A stretch of 64,000 bases of DNA from Ursus arctos (lineage: Eukaryota > Chordata > Mammalia > Carnivora > Ursidae), in NCBI RefSeq assembly GCF_023065955.2, contig NW_026622852.1, positions 10,771,423 through 10,835,422 of the forward strand, written 5' to 3'. The position numbers and the translations under genes are program-made. Positions 24,261-36,925 of this stretch are shown one piece after another (position 1 is the first letter of the stretch; each line of letters starts with the position of its first letter). The notes below the pieces were generated by a model. That model was not told the origin of the DNA, searched no databases, and saw only the letters and a list, made by a program, of their open reading frames with translations.

Positions 24261-25137
24261 TTTCTCCCGGCAAACGATTTTTGACTTAGGAAACAGAACA
24301 CCCTGGGTAGATGAGTAGATTCCAATCAATTGGCACTCTATTCAACTCCATACCAGCCCTACCTGGAAAACATTTTTCCTTGAATTGAACTCCTCTCCTA
24401 ACCATCAAGCAGGTATCCAACAGAAACACAGAGTCTTTCCCCAAGACCACTCATGCAGGGGAAGCAGCTGCATTATTAGCATGCTGGAGGTGAGAAAAAG
24501 TTGAGAATGATGGTTTTAGCAAAATACATCTATTTAAAATTTGGTCCTCACCGTTTTTTTTTTCTTTGCAAATATCAGAAAATTATCTGTTATTCTTGGA
24601 AAATGCTTTTGGCAATGGTGTTGCATTTATTTATGCTGGACATTTTCTGGATCAAAATTAAATCCTATTGTACAGAGAACTAGAAAGGAAAATGCAACAG
24701 TCTATCATGGTTGGTATTCTGTATATGGAGTGAACAAATTAATTAAATCAGTCAGTTTAATATTGGACACAGGAATAATAAACCACTACAATTATAAGTA
24801 TGTGTGTATGTATATCCTTTCTTCCTTCACTTTAGCTTCTGCAAATAACTCTATACTTATCAACGCCTGAATCCTCATCTGGTCTTCCCATCAATCTTGT
24901 GATTTCTCATTTCTGTCTTACATTTGCTCCATCTCTTTCTATGAGGAAAACTTCAACTCTGAGGATTTCTGTAGGGATTCCACCTATAGACCAAAGTAAC
25001 TAGCCAGTTGCTCAAAAAATTATCTGAATTCTGAAAACAAAACAAAACAACTAGAAATCTGAAACACACAAAGACACAGAGGCCTATTTTTTACTGAAAT
25101 TCTATTTTCAAGCTAAAGGATTGCTTTAAATAACATC

Positions 25138-25228
25138 GTCTCTGTGTCTTGGTTTCCTCATATATTAAAGAGGATGAAAATAGCTACCTGCAAGACCTCT
25201 GAGAATTAAACAGAATAATAATGCCTAC
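25138..25228 (+). repeat. MIR SINE fragment
   Basis: Plus orientation: 'ggtttcctcatatattaaagaggatgaaaatagctacctg' matches the MIR segment cagtttcctcatctgtaaaatggggataat…cctacct. Confidence 0.55.
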
Positions 25229-25229
25229 A

Positions 25230-25445
25230 CTTTGCACTGAGCCAAGGAAGACTCTAGGTAATACATATGTATTATGTTCATCTACACTTAAATGGGGTTT
25301 GAGGTATTATTATCAAACCCACTTTATAGATGGGAAAATTGAGGTGCATCAAAGTTGGGTAATTTGCCTGAGGTCACAAAGCTAGTAATGTTTGGAGACA
25401 GGATTCAAACCAGGATTCTGAGTCTAGAATTGTATTGAAATGCCT
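25230..25445 (-). repeat. MIR SINE
   Basis: Minus orientation: 'gaggtattattatcaaacccactttatagatgggaaaattgaggtg', then 'ttgcctgaggtcacaaagctagtaatg' and 'aggattcaaacc', match reverse-complement MIR in order. Confidence 0.75.
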
Positions 25446-25699
25446 CGCACAGAAGGCACTCCTATCCTATCCGTTCATCTCCACTTGAGCCTCCATCAGT
25501 GTGGCCTCTCCTGCTTTCTCTTTTCCCACTATTCTCTCTCAAATCCAGGTGTGAAAAGATAAGTTCCTTTGACCAATTCCTTGGTTAACTCAGCTGCCCA
25601 ATCACATACCTGTCTCTTCAAACCTATCCTCACAAGCTTAGTGATGGGCCCACATTCCTTCCTAAGTGGATTGTTGTAATTGTTCCTTGTTCGTCCATC

Positions 25700-26195
25700 T
25701 CCTCCTCCCTACTCCCCACTCACATTCTGATGCCAGGCTGCTTTTCCTACAGTATACCTCTTGATCACATTACAATCCTTACCTCCAAACTAGACTTGAA
25801 TAGCTCCCCTTTGCTAAATGATTTAAGCATAAATTCTTCATGCTGGCATTCACGAACTGCCCAGATGTAGCTTCCAAGTCTTACTTCTCTTATACACACT
25901 CTCACCTTGTTGCTGAACATGACAACTTACCTTTCAGTGAAGGCACTACACTTTCTTGAGACACTGCATTTTTGCTTACACTGTCCCTTTCACTTGGAAT
26001 GCTCTCATCAATTTTCTGGGGCCCCACTGTCGTCCAAGACCCACCTCTCAAATATCACCCCGACCATAAATCCTGTGATCTATTCAGAGTCCCCATCTGT
26101 TTTTTGTGGGATTTTTTTTTTCTTTAACTGTATTCCATTTTATATAGGTCACATGCAATCTGGGATAACCCCTTACAGTATAACCAGACCCTTGA
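25700..26195 (+). repeat. L2 LINE remnant
   Basis: Plus orientation: 'ctttcacttggaatgctctc', 'caagacccacctctcaaatatcacc' and nearby phrases follow the L2 3' region. The segment ends at the left end of the Tigger1 insertion. Confidence 0.55.
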
Positions 26196-26198
26196 GTA

Positions 26199-28463
26199 CA
26201 TGCAGATCTCATTTTATTGCACTTTGCAGATATTGCATTTTTACAAATTGAAGGTTTGTGGCAACCCTGTGTTGAGCACGGCTATCAGCGCTATTTTCCC
26301 AACAGCACTGCTCATTTCAAGTCTGTGTCACATTTTGGTAATTCTCGCAACATTTCACCCTTTTTCGTTATTACTGCATTTGTTATGGAGATCTGTGATC
26401 AATTATCATTGGTGTTACTATTGTCATTGTTTTGGGATCCTACAAACGACACCCATAGAAGATGGCAAACTTAATCGACAAACGTTGTGCATGTTCTGAC
26501 TGCTCCACCGGCCAGCTGTTCCCCATCTCTCCTTCTCCCCTGGCCTCCCTATTTCCCAAGACATGATAATATTGAAATGAGGCCAATAATAACCCTACAA
26601 TGGCCTCTAAGTGTTTAAGTTAAAGGAAGAGTCACACGTCTCTCACTTTAAATCAAAAGCTAGAAACGATGAAGCTTAGTGAGGAAGGCATGTTGAAAGC
26701 TGAGATAGGCTGGAAGCTAGGCCTCTTGTGCCAAACAGTTAGCCAAGTTGTGAATGCAAAGGAGAAGTTCTTGAAGGGAATTAAAAGTGCTACTCCAGTG
26801 AACACATGAATGATACGGAAGCAAAACAGCCTTACTGTTGATATGAAGAAAGTTTAAGTGGTCCAAATAGAAGATCAAACCCACTGCAACATTCCCTTGT
26901 GCCAAAGCCTAATCCAGAGCAAGGCCTTAACTCTCTCCAATTCTATGAAGGCTGAGAGAGGTGAGAAAGCTACAGAAGAAAAACCTGAAGCTAGGACAGG
27001 CTGGTTCATGAGGTTTAAGGAGAGAAGCCATCTCCACGACACATAAGTGCAAGGTGAAGCCGCAAATGCTGATGCAGAAGCTGCGGCAAATTCTCCAGAA
27101 GACCTCGCCAAATAATTACTGAAGGTGGCTGCGCTGGACAACAGATTTTCAATATAGACAAAACAGCCTTACATTGCAAGAAGATGCCATTAGGACTTGT
27201 ACAACTGGAGAGGAGAAGTCAATGCCTGGCTTCAAAGTCTCAAAGGACAGGCTAACTTTCTTTTTAGGGGCTAATGAAGCTAGTGACTTTAAGTTGAAGC
27301 CAATGCTCATTTACCACTCAGAAAATCCTAGTGCCTTTAAGAGTTATGCTAAATTTACTTTGCCTATACTCTATAAATGGAACAACAAAGTTTTGATGAT
27401 AGCATATCTGTTTACAACATGATTTACTGACCATTTTAAGCCTATTATTGAGACCTACTGCTCAGAAAAAAAAAAAATCCTCTCAAAATATTACTGCTCA
27501 CTGACAATGTACCTGGTCACCCAAGAGCTCTGACCAAAATATACAATGCGTTGAATGTTTTCATGCCTGCTAACACAACGTCTATTCTGTGGCCCATGGA
27601 TCGAAGAGTAATTTGACCAAGTCTTATCATTTACAAAATAATAAGGCTATAGCTGCCCTAGATAGTGATTCTTCTGATGGATCTGGGACAGTAAATTGAG
27701 AGCTTCTGGAAAGGATTTGGCATTCTAGATGCCATTAAGAACATTCATGATTCGTGGAAAGAAGTCAAAATACCAACATAACAGTAGTTTGGAAGAAGTT
27801 GATACCAATCCTCAGTGAAACCACTCTGAGGGGTTTAAACATCAGGGGAGGAAGTACCTTCTTCTCAGGGATGAGCAAAGAAGTGGTTTCTTGAGATGGA
27901 ATCTATTCCAGGTGAAGATGCTGTAATGATTGTTGAAATGATAACAAAAGATGTAGACTATTACATAACTTAGTTGATTAAGCAGCAGCAGGGTTTGAGA
28001 GGACTGACTTCAATTCTGAAAGAAATTCTACTGTGAATATAAAGTGCTGTCACATGGCATCACATGCTATAGAGAAATCTCTCAGGAAAGGAAGAGTCAA
28101 TCAATGTGGCAAACTCCACCGTTGTCTCAGTTTAAGAAACTGCCACAGCCACCCCAATGGTCACCAACCACCACCCTGATCACTCAGCAGCCATCAACAT
28201 TGAGGGAAGACCCCCCCCCCCACCAGCAAAAAGATTGCAGCTTGCCAAAAGCCCAGATGGTAGTTAGCAATTTTTTTTTTTAGCAATAAAGTATTTTTAA
28301 ATTAAGGTATGTAGTGTTTTTTAAAGATATAATGCTGTCACACACTTAAGAGACTACAGGGTGAAGGTAACATTTATATGCACTGGAAAACCAAAAAATT
28401 CATTTGCCTCACTTTACTGCAATGGTCTGGAACCAAACCCGCAGTATCTCTGAGGCATGCCTG
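26199..28463 (+). mobile_element. Tigger1 DNA transposon, nearly full length, inactive
   Basis: Tigger1 is a pogo/Tc1-mariner-superfamily cut-and-paste element that was active early in placental-mammal history. The left end starts catgcagatctcattttattgc and the right end closes with gcggg-type terminal sequence running to …gaggcatgcctg; these are diverged forms of the cag-gcatacctc terminal inverted repeats. Both ends abut TA (26197-26198 and 28464-28465), the expected target duplication. The interior contains the whole transposase region. At about 2,265 bp it is slightly shorter than the family consensus of about 2.4 kb, and its divergence implies an old insertion. Confidence 0.92.
26600..28266 (+). 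pseudogene. Decayed Tigger1 transposase
   Basis: The frame opens at ATG 26600 with MASKCLS and meets a stop at once (taa in 'gtttaagttaaagg'). Recognisable pieces follow: a CENP-B/pogo-type helix-turn-helix part (26858..27046, containing [13 protein letters not shown]), a DDE-domain part (27174..27422, containing [18 protein letters not shown]) and the C-terminal part (28044..28283, containing [16 protein letters not shown]). Several frameshifts and stops separate them, so no active transposase can be made. A poly-C run at about 28211-28222 lies near the C terminus. Confidence 0.9.
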
Positions 28464-28469
28464 TATAGA

Positions 28470-30465
28470 GGCTCCAAAACACTCATCCTTAAACCCTGAC
28501 AGCAACTAGGATGGAACCTCACACACATTTTTAAGAAGTTATGCTGTTTTCATACCTAATTCATTTCTGTTGACAAACGACCACTTGTCATTCCCGTAAA
28601 CCCAACCTCTTCTGTACACAGATGCTTACTAGATTTCTCAAAACAGCCAGTGTGCGTCCAAAACATAGGTTGTCCAATGTCTGGTTCAACAGTCACATAT
28701 GCAAATGTAGATACTGAAAAGTTTTTCTCATGTACTTAAAAAATAAAAATATGAATATTTTCTGATGTAAGTAAAAATTCATTTTTGTCTGAATATTTTA
28801 AGATCTTGGTTGGGCCTATGCTTCCGAGTTCATTTTATCACAGAACTGCTTACAGGTGTAGGTGCAGAAACCGAAAGTTTCTAAAATGCAAAAGTAAATG
28901 ACAATATAGAAAAAGAGTGGCTGTCAGAGGAAAACAAGCTAGCAGGAAAAAGAAACTTAGGGAAGAGGAACGAAGAATTGGAAAGGGAGCTAAAAAATGC
29001 AGATATGGGATCCGAATATAGTACCTTTAAAATCTGACAGCTTAGAAACAATTTCCACTTGTGGCCAACAGTGAATTGCTCAATGTTAACACTGAATATT
29101 AGAACGTTTGGAATAACTTAATTGAAACAATCAGTAGTTGAGTCCTGGCAGGAGGTGTATCAGCAGACAGGGCAGAAGGAGGAGGAGTAAGAAATCTCTT
29201 TGATAGGTTTGGTAAAACTAAACAGGCAGAGAAAAAATAAAGACATAGGTGTAGGAAAATAGAGACCAGAGTCGTCAAATTTGAATATATCAATTGAATT
29301 CTTAATATGCAGCCCTGATTGTGTACAAAAAATAAAATACACAGAATGGGGAGAAAAAAAGCACAGAAAACAGATGTTGCTGAATGAATATAAAATGTAC
29401 TGAAAAAGAAATATTACAGAAGACCTTTCAGCCAGTTGAAGTTATAAATATAAAAGGCTTTCACTTATTTTACTTTTCAACCTATTATCATTTGTTACTT
29501 ATAAATAGTGGCTATAACGGTTCCATAGAGTATAAGGTGAATGACTTGCTTGTCTTAAAAACATACTTTTATAATTAGTGAAGTGGTGCTCTCAGTGAAC
29601 CACCATGCAATAAAAACAGTTCAAGCCACCTTTGAAGAAAATCAACTACTTGTTGACTTTCTAAATTACCAGGAAGACTTTTTTCTTTACTATGTTTATG
29701 TGAGGAAGGAAAGGTAATATTAAATAAAAATTATCAAGGAACTAAGTCATTTTAATAAAAAAAATCAAAATTTCATTAACGGAATAAATATAAACAACAT
29801 TTCATTTTTTACTTTTTACGGAATTACCTACCCAAGGCAGGAGACAAAATTTTTGTCATCCCAACTGTCTTTTTTTCTGGTGTCTATTTTCATCGAGTCT
29901 AAAATAGACATTGTCTATAAATTTACATGCTCTATTTGCTCTATGTTCAAGTGTCTCTGAAGTAAGGCATAAAGGTTATCCTACCAGACCCAAAAGGCAA
30001 AGTGTATGTAAGCTCTTGCAAACAGATGAGAACACTACCAGGCCAACGGCAGCAGACGGGTCAATGATTGCCAGTGTAGCCACTCCTGAACTCAGTTTCT
30101 GTCTCATACTTTCTCCCGCAAATGCTCCCCTGGATGGTATTTCTCAGCAGCACTACTGTTTCTTTCTTTTCCCAATAAGGAGGGAAGTAGAGTCCTTTCA
30201 AGTGGAAATAGATATTAAAAACTCTGGAAACTTCTCTGTTGTGTAGTATGGAAAGGCATCATTCAACATAAACATTCAAGAAGTGGACTAAGGTAATAAC
30301 ACCAAAAAACCCACAAATACCCTCCAAGGTAAGGCAGCTTTTGTCATTTTATTTTCCTAACTCACAAAACATTCTCTAAATGAGAGTCCATTGCCCCTGT
30401 ATTCTATCAAGGAGGAGAATTCTAGTTGGTACTGATTTCCAGTATTAGAATACCAGGTAATGGGG
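28470..30465. other. BNC2: Intronic DNA with no clear repeat or gene
   Basis: AT-rich unique-looking sequence. The 111-codon open frame at 29911..30246 shows no domain, signal peptide or repeat and is most likely chance. Confidence 0.45.
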
Positions 30466-30468
30466 GAA

Positions 30469-30470
<2 letters not shown>

Positions 30471-30509
<39 letters not shown>

Positions 30510-30518
30510 TGTGTGTGT
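30471..30518. repeat. (GT)n microsatellite
   Basis: About 24 GT units with one interruption (gtatgt) near 30502. Long enough to be polymorphic. The His/Thr-repeat open frame on the opposite strand is an artefact of this tract. Confidence 0.95.
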
Positions 30519-30807
30519 CTAAGAGTGAAAGAGAGAAAACACATCGTGTTAAATCTCTCTGACCTTTATGCCTCAGTTCCGATGAGAGTGGAGAAGAAGG
30601 AATGAATTCACATTGATACCTGAATGTTGCACAAGTGCCCATCCAATTACATTACATTCTAAACATATTTATTAAACTCAACATCAAAATGAAGTAGTGT
30701 TTAGGAAGAAAACAATACAAAATGGGGGGATCCAGAAGGCAAATTTCCAGGCACTTCAGACTTTCTGCCTTTTCTTTTTATATGGAATCCTACACAAGTT
30801 AGGTTTT

Positions 30808-31352
30808 AACTGTTGTGTTGAGGGTCCCTAAGACCAGCCCCAGATCAGTGAGACCCACAGGACTCAGCTTACAGTCGTTCTCACAGCTAAGATTTACTAC
30901 AGTGAAAGTAAAATCATAAGCAAAATCAGCAAAGGTAAAAGGACCAAAAACATCCTTCCAAGAGTTCTCTCCCCAAGGAGCCATGTAGGATGCACTTAAT
31001 TGCTCCAGCATCGACTTGTGACAGTACATATGAAGTGCTGTCTATAAGGGAGGCTCATTAGCAAATCAGTGCCCATGGTTTTTGTTTGGGGTTTGTCACA
31101 CGGGTACTCTTTGCCTAGCATATACCCAAACCCTAAATTCCAGACTCCCAGAAGTAAAGCAAGTGGTCAGCATAAATGAGCAAATTATTTCCACAAACAC
31201 AGTTTAGAATACTGACATACTCATCAGTTAGGGAATGGAAGAACACTCCCCAAATCCAACTTCCTTGATGCCAGCCAACAGCCAACTTCGTAAGCAAGCC
31301 TTTCTAAGGACGACCATCTCAGGGCTGCTCTGTTAACACCTTTCTGCACACC
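30808..31352 (-). repeat. Probable solo LTR of an endogenous retrovirus
   Basis: About 545 bp bounded by tgttg… and …ctgcaca. Phrases such as 'agaccagccccagatcagtgag', 'cagcttacagtcgttctcacagc', 'aattccagactcccagaagtaaagcaagtggtcagcataaa' and 'agcctttctaaggacgaccatc' look like a mammalian LTR family in reverse orientation, but I cannot name it. No internal retroviral genes are adjacent, so a solo LTR is likely. The exact ends are uncertain. Confidence 0.5.
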
Positions 31353-31359
31353 CACCCAT

Positions 31360-32190
31360 CACTGTTTCAGATCTGTACCCCTACCCTTACCCCATACAAA
31401 AATGGGTTCTGTAATTTGTGGTTCTAGATGGCCACAAGCTCAGCTCTGATACTTGATCCAGAATGGGAGGACAGGGAGGAGACAGGAAGATGTTTGTCTT
31501 TATTTGAGCAGAGGAAGGTGTGATTTATTAGTGCCCTCTATGGTGTCAAGTTAGGTAGAGTCGAAAAACATTACTGAAAACTCAGTCTGAACCTAAGGGG
31601 GGGGAATACCTACCATTACAAATTGCACAACAATAGATTCATGAGATTAAAACTCATTGAAGCCAAGGGACTATGCTAGCTTCATATTCTTTAGAGAACA
31701 TCCATGCAAATGAGTATTTAATATCTCAAATATTATTTATTAGAAGATGCAACTAATGGTTCCCCAAAAGAGGCCTCTCATCCAGTAGAGGCTGGAAAAG
31801 CAGCTTTTGTGGTCCCTTTCAACATTCACTTCTAATAACAAAAATCAATACAGGGATGCTTACAAATCTCTTGGTTTTGATAAATAGGATAGAAAGTTTT
31901 CATTGTTGTCTGAAACTGGCTTGTTAGTTCTTAGTCTACAAATATGACATCCAACTTATTCACAGCAATCAGCTAGAAACATAAAATAATTCAGGAAAAA
32001 AGAAATCAATATAGCATTTTGTTTTCAACCCAATTCACCAACTGTATGCAAAAGTACAAAAAAAATAAAATTCTTATTTTAAAGCCCTGACGCTCTCAAC
32101 AAGGTAGAAACTGACCTGCAGATCTAACAAAAAGGCTATTATAAATCTGCAATAGAGAGAGGAGCAATGTGACTTTAGGTCCAATGAAAA
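31360..32190. other. BNC2: Intronic DNA, nothing recognised
   Basis: Unique-looking intron sequence with no coding or repeat signature. Confidence 0.45.
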
Positions 32191-32194
32191 GTAA

Positions 32195-32335
32195 CACCTA
32201 CTGTTCACTAGCACTCACTATGCGCCAAGCACTAAAGGAAGAAGTGCTTCACACGCATTACCTCACTTAATTACTCCACCACTGAGTGCACACATGAAGG
32301 CTACAAACTGCATTTCAGCTCAAGTCCAGAGTGAG
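32195..32335 (-). repeat. MIR SINE remnant
   Basis: Minus orientation: 'cactcactatgcgccaagcac', then 'cttcacacgcattacctcacttaattac', matches reverse-complement MIR (cctactatgtgccaggcac…ttacatgcattatctcatttaatcc). Confidence 0.65.
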
Positions 32336-32529
32336 GGGAAACAAGGAGCAAATACATGCAATGTCCTTCTGTTTCGTTTCCTGGTTTTATAGTAAGAGCA
32401 CCCCTGCTGAATAAGGATATGGCAAAAGAAAACACATTCCTTCCACTTCACACGGGCAAGGCAAGTGCAGAAAACTCTGCAATCTCTGTGAATAACACCA
32501 CTAATGAAGACAGAAGTCCGTATTTAAGT

Positions 32530-32553
32530 TAAAAAAAAAAAAAGAAAGAAAGA
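32530..32553. repeat. A-rich / (GAAA)n stretch
   Basis: A run of A followed by three gaaa units. Confidence 0.7.
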
Positions 32554-33307
32554 AATTAGAGAGTTAAATAGAAGCCAAAGTACACCCGTATGCGTGTTTC
32601 TTCCTTCCCTCAGGATATTAGTCAGAATTCAGTGTCGTGAATTAGCATCTGTCCTGACATGCGTGATCATGTTCTATAACATGACCTTCCTCCCTCTCTC
32701 TACATAAAGGTCTGATGCTCACAAGTAGCTAGAAAAGAAACAGGAGACACAGAAACTCCTATGAGTCCCAACCAGGAGTGTGCTTCATAAACAACATTCT
32801 GGGAGTTTCCAGGCCTTTGTAAGTAATGCTCTCAGGCCACAGGTGTTGGATTTGTTTTCTGTGGCTTTAGGGTAAAGCTCTCTGCAATGGATTTTACCGA
32901 AGATGGGAGGTGGGGGGCAGGATTCGAGGCTCTGGGCAAAATGAAACATGGTGGTCTTTGATCACTCCAAGCCAACAAGGAAGAACACACCTATTTGTAA
33001 AAGTCCCTGATCCAAGAACATTACCATTCTCCACAGAAACACAGGCAATGCACGGCAGGAGAAGGGGGACTCAGGACCTGGGCCTGAGGCACCCACACAC
33101 GTAGCAACAAAGAAAACAGCATGCACACAGCAGCTGCACTGACATTCAGTGCAGACAGAGGCTGGTGTTTAGATCTTGCATTGGAGAGAACAAAGACATC
33201 CCAATTAATCACAAATAAGACAAGTGGAAAGTTGGAGCTTCTGCAGCAGCAACAAATAAAAAGAAAAAATTCATGGCAAATGCATATAATTTTGGCATAT
33301 ATTTTTC

Positions 33308-33362
33308 ATATATATAATATAATATAATATAATATAATATAATATAATACACACACACACAC
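33308..33362. repeat. Compound microsatellite (TAATA)n-(AC)n
   Basis: About seven taata pentamers run directly into about seven AC dinucleotides. Both blocks are uninterrupted, so length polymorphism is likely. Confidence 0.92.
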
Positions 33363-33837
33363 CACAGACTGCACAGACTTCCAATGGCCACAGCTGCCTG
33401 TTCCATTATCCCTTTCTGCAAGGGCTTTGAGAAGGAAAATGAAAGGAAATGGGGTAAAAATATTTCCATTATATATATAGCAGACTGTTGCCAGACAAAT
33501 ATTTTTTAGCCTTAAAGAAAGTTTTAATATGGATTTCTGGCAAAATTTTTAATCATCTAATAAATATTTTATTAAAGTTGATAACATGTATCAAGAGGCC
33601 AACTCCGAGTTATATCATAGAAGTCATAGTTAAAAAGGCAGCAGCATAATAGGAGCAATAGCTTACAACTGAAAGAAAATTCAGCAAAAGAGCATAAAAG
33701 ACCATTGACTATCAGGGAAAAAAGGATAAGCTCTGGTTCTAACAATCTTAAAATACCCACTTTGTGGAAGTAAGGGAAGGCAGAATGGAATGGAAAATCA
33801 AATCAAACGAAATGAAATCAAAACAAAATAAAATACA

Positions 33838-34080
33838 GTATGGGTTGTGAAGTCACACAGACCTGTGCTCCAACACCAAGTCTTTTACTTACTAGCTCCA
33901 TGACCACTCTGAGCCTCAGTTTCCCAGCTATGAAACAACGATAGTAATACCTGACTTTAGGGATATCATCAGGAGTATTAGTTATTATTAGGATTGAATT
34001 AAATGAAGTATAAATACTCATAAAAACTCTTGCTGAATTTCTAGGCACATGGCAGGCACTCCGTAAATGGTTGTTCATAT
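33838..34080 (+). repeat. MIR SINE, nearly complete
   Basis: Plus orientation with the full order: 'cacacagacctgtgctcc', 'ttttacttactagctccatgacc', 'ctctgagcctcagtttcccag', 'aatacctgac', 'ggattgaattaaatgaag', 'gcacatggcaggcactccgtaaatgg'. Confidence 0.85.
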
Positions 34081-34482
34081 AAGTAGCTGTAGCTTAAGCA
34101 TACATCCAAGGACTAACCGAAATCCTGATCTTGCATCTAGAAATCCGATCGTACAATGTGATCTACTGATACCGCATATAAAATAGTAAACAAACAGTAA
34201 GTGACACAGGACACTTTTAAAAGCAAAGGTTAAAATTTTAAAAAATTTTATGAGTAGTCTAATTACTGGAAAAACTGTACTTTGATCAGTTTAAGATTTT
34301 TTCGGTTGTAGGTGCTGTGTGAAACATGCAGAGATAAGATTCTTACGATAAAAGGATGAACTGTTGGAACGCTTTACACGTGAATGCCATTCACTGAATT
34401 CAATGAGCAGTCTTTCTAAAAATGATCATTTTATTCTTCTGTTTATTGGTTTGTTCGGTGTTGGCTCTGTGTGCATGCATTC

Positions 34483-34513
34483 ATGTGTGTGTGTGTGTGT
34501 GCGCGCGCGCGTG
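34483..34513. repeat. (TG)n(CG)n alternating purine-pyrimidine tract
   Basis: About nine TG units pass directly into five GC/CG units (gcgcgcgcgc) and gtgc. This is the strongest Z-DNA-type composition in the window, and CpG is otherwise rare here. Confidence 0.93.
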
Positions 34514-34519
34514 CAAGAA

Positions 34520-36920
34520 AGAGCGAACATGCGTGTGCAAAGAAACCAGGCTCTTTTTTTGTTTTTAATAAAAGTACGGAACTTCTTTCACAGAAGAGAG
34601 AAGCTACTTGGAATGAAGATTTATGATGTGATTAGAGCTAAATATCTAAAAATGAAGCAATCATATAGCTTATTTTGTAAATATTTTATTAATCCTCTAA
34701 GAGCCTCCTAAGTGAGGCCTCACAGATACTTATATTATTAGTCTGCTATGAATAAATGCTTCGATCCAGCACCTGTGTTCCAATGACCCAGGACTAAACA
34801 CTGGAGTGTAAGGTTTCAGGTGTCATGGGTGCAAAACTCTCTGTCAAGATACAGGACCCAGTGACACATTCCCTCCACCAGGGACAGCTCGCTTCAGTGA
34901 TTCAAGGAGGTTACAAAAGGGCAACAGGCCTTCATTTGGCTACGTGGTTTTACATACCTACTACATCAGGGGCTCTCAACCTTCTTGGGAATTCATTCAG
35001 ATGTAGGACTACTTTTCTAACATCTTCTATCCGCCACTGACGTGGAAGGCCACTCTCTTCTGTGCTTTCCAGTTCACAAATACTGGTAGCGTTCTCTACA
35101 AGGTAGGTTAAGCAAACAGAATCCTGCTTCTATTTCCTAACAAATAACGTCTTTAATGCCTTCTCTTGATTTCATTTGCATACCTCCAGCTGTAGACACA
35201 CCGTTACAAGATAAATTCAGCATCGCCTGCCTTTCGTCACATGCAGTTGCTATTAACATTTAATGAGTGTCCATCGGCAAGTCTATGGATTGCTTTTCCA
35301 CTCCGGCTCTCTCAGAAATCCTCCTGCTGTCTCCAAGCTAACCCAGGATTTCTTCACCCACATTATTTATTTTCTAACTCAAAACCATCTCCATTCATCA
35401 GTCAAAGAAAAAAGTTATTCATGCCAGTTGAAATATAACATGCCGATGTAAATTAAATTGAGCTTTATTAGAAGAATTAATAAATTTATCCATCTAAAAT
35501 AGCTCAGGAGCAATCTTCTGAGGTTTCTGCCTCCAACTTGTATACTGAGATAGAGGCAACCTAAACCTACGTGTTCAATACCTTCTCCAAGTTTGAATTA
35601 AATTTTTGCCTTTAAGGACAAACTGGTATAGAGTGGGAACCAAGACCAAATCTTATGCCTCATGTTTGGCAAGACGATTAACACAATGAGTCAAAAAAGA
35701 CTAAATTTGGAGGAAAGTAAGAAAAAAACCTCACCTAATATCTGATAAAATCCCACCGAACAGGAAGTGATAACTTCTCCCACAAAGCACTTTAGTTGTA
35801 ATGACAGTAAGAGTCAAGCTGTCTTCCAGCTACATCATTCCTGCCTATTTAACAATGGAAATGGGGAGGACAGAGTGAACACACGTCATCAATCTGTGAT
35901 GGCGATTCAAAGTAAAGGTCATTAGCTCCATTCCCCCTTGTTCCTGGCCACCATGGGCACTTCTTTTGTTCTTTGTTTCCATTTGTACTATTCCAGTTAT
36001 TTAACGTTCTCCTTCTCTTGTGTTTCAGATACCCAAAGGCCTTCACCTAAAGTTTCTTCCCTTCCACTCTTGTCTGATTTCCTGGTTTTACTCCCAAATT
36101 TCCTTCTTCTCCTGAACAGACTGAAATCCCCAGTTCAGAGCTCACAGATTTCTCCTGTTCTTCATACAACTCCACTGGCCTCTCTCTTTCCATTTTCCCC
36201 TCTGAAAGCAATTTTTCTTTCCTTTGTTACGCATTCCATTTTGGTTCAGAGAAAGGAAGGTGGCTATGAAAGGTGTTCAGTCACATTGATCAAAGCAAAG
36301 TGCGTTCTGTCTACCAGGAAACATCGGCCACCTCGCGGAATGTGAGAGCAAGCTAATGTTCAAGAGATTAAATGAGGGTGAATGAGAAGATGTTCTGAGA
36401 TCATTTTGGAAAGTAGAGAAAAATGACTACATTGACAATTTGCCATTGTGAGCATACAAGTGCCTTCTAAATCCCTTGACTGATCTACCCAAATGGAAGG
36501 TGTTCTCAGTGTCATTTCACTGCACTGACAAAATGAGAATTAAATTCCCATTTGTTGCAAATGAGGGTTACATATCAACACTGACGGGAGATTATTTCCT
36601 AATTCCTCCTCTGAGTACAGAATTCATAACTCAAAAAGACAAAGATAAATGGTTTAAAAATGGGGAGGGGGCATACAGTAGAGGCTAATTATAGCTAACA
36701 AATCTTTGAGACCCTCAAAATATATATATATATATTTCCTTATTTATTCCGACCCCCCAAAGTTCATGTTCAGCTGATGCCTACTAGGCTGGTATGGGAC
36801 ATGGGCCAGTGTCTGGGCATCTGTTCTTACTGTACAGTGTCTGTACCATTCACGTTAGTAAAATTATTTAAATATTATGCCTGTATTCTTTTCAACATAT
36901 TTACTTTTCCTTTCTCCTCT
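34520..36920. other. BNC2: Intronic DNA, mostly unrecognised
   Basis: 'catcaggggctctcaaccttcttgg' at about 34965 resembles the end of a hAT-type transposon fossil (caggggttctcaacc), without a traced partner end. The pyrimidine-rich 35980-36240 carries the 135-codon open frame 35938..36345, which I take as chance. Confidence 0.4.
36720..36737. repeat. (TA)n microsatellite
   Basis: Eight to nine TA units. Confidence 0.85.
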
Positions 36921-36925
36921 GTATA

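Noticed and set aside
35938..36345. 135-codon plus-strand open frame, rich in Leu/Ser/Pro
   Set aside because: Lies in pyrimidine-rich intron with few stops for compositional reasons. No recognisable domain.
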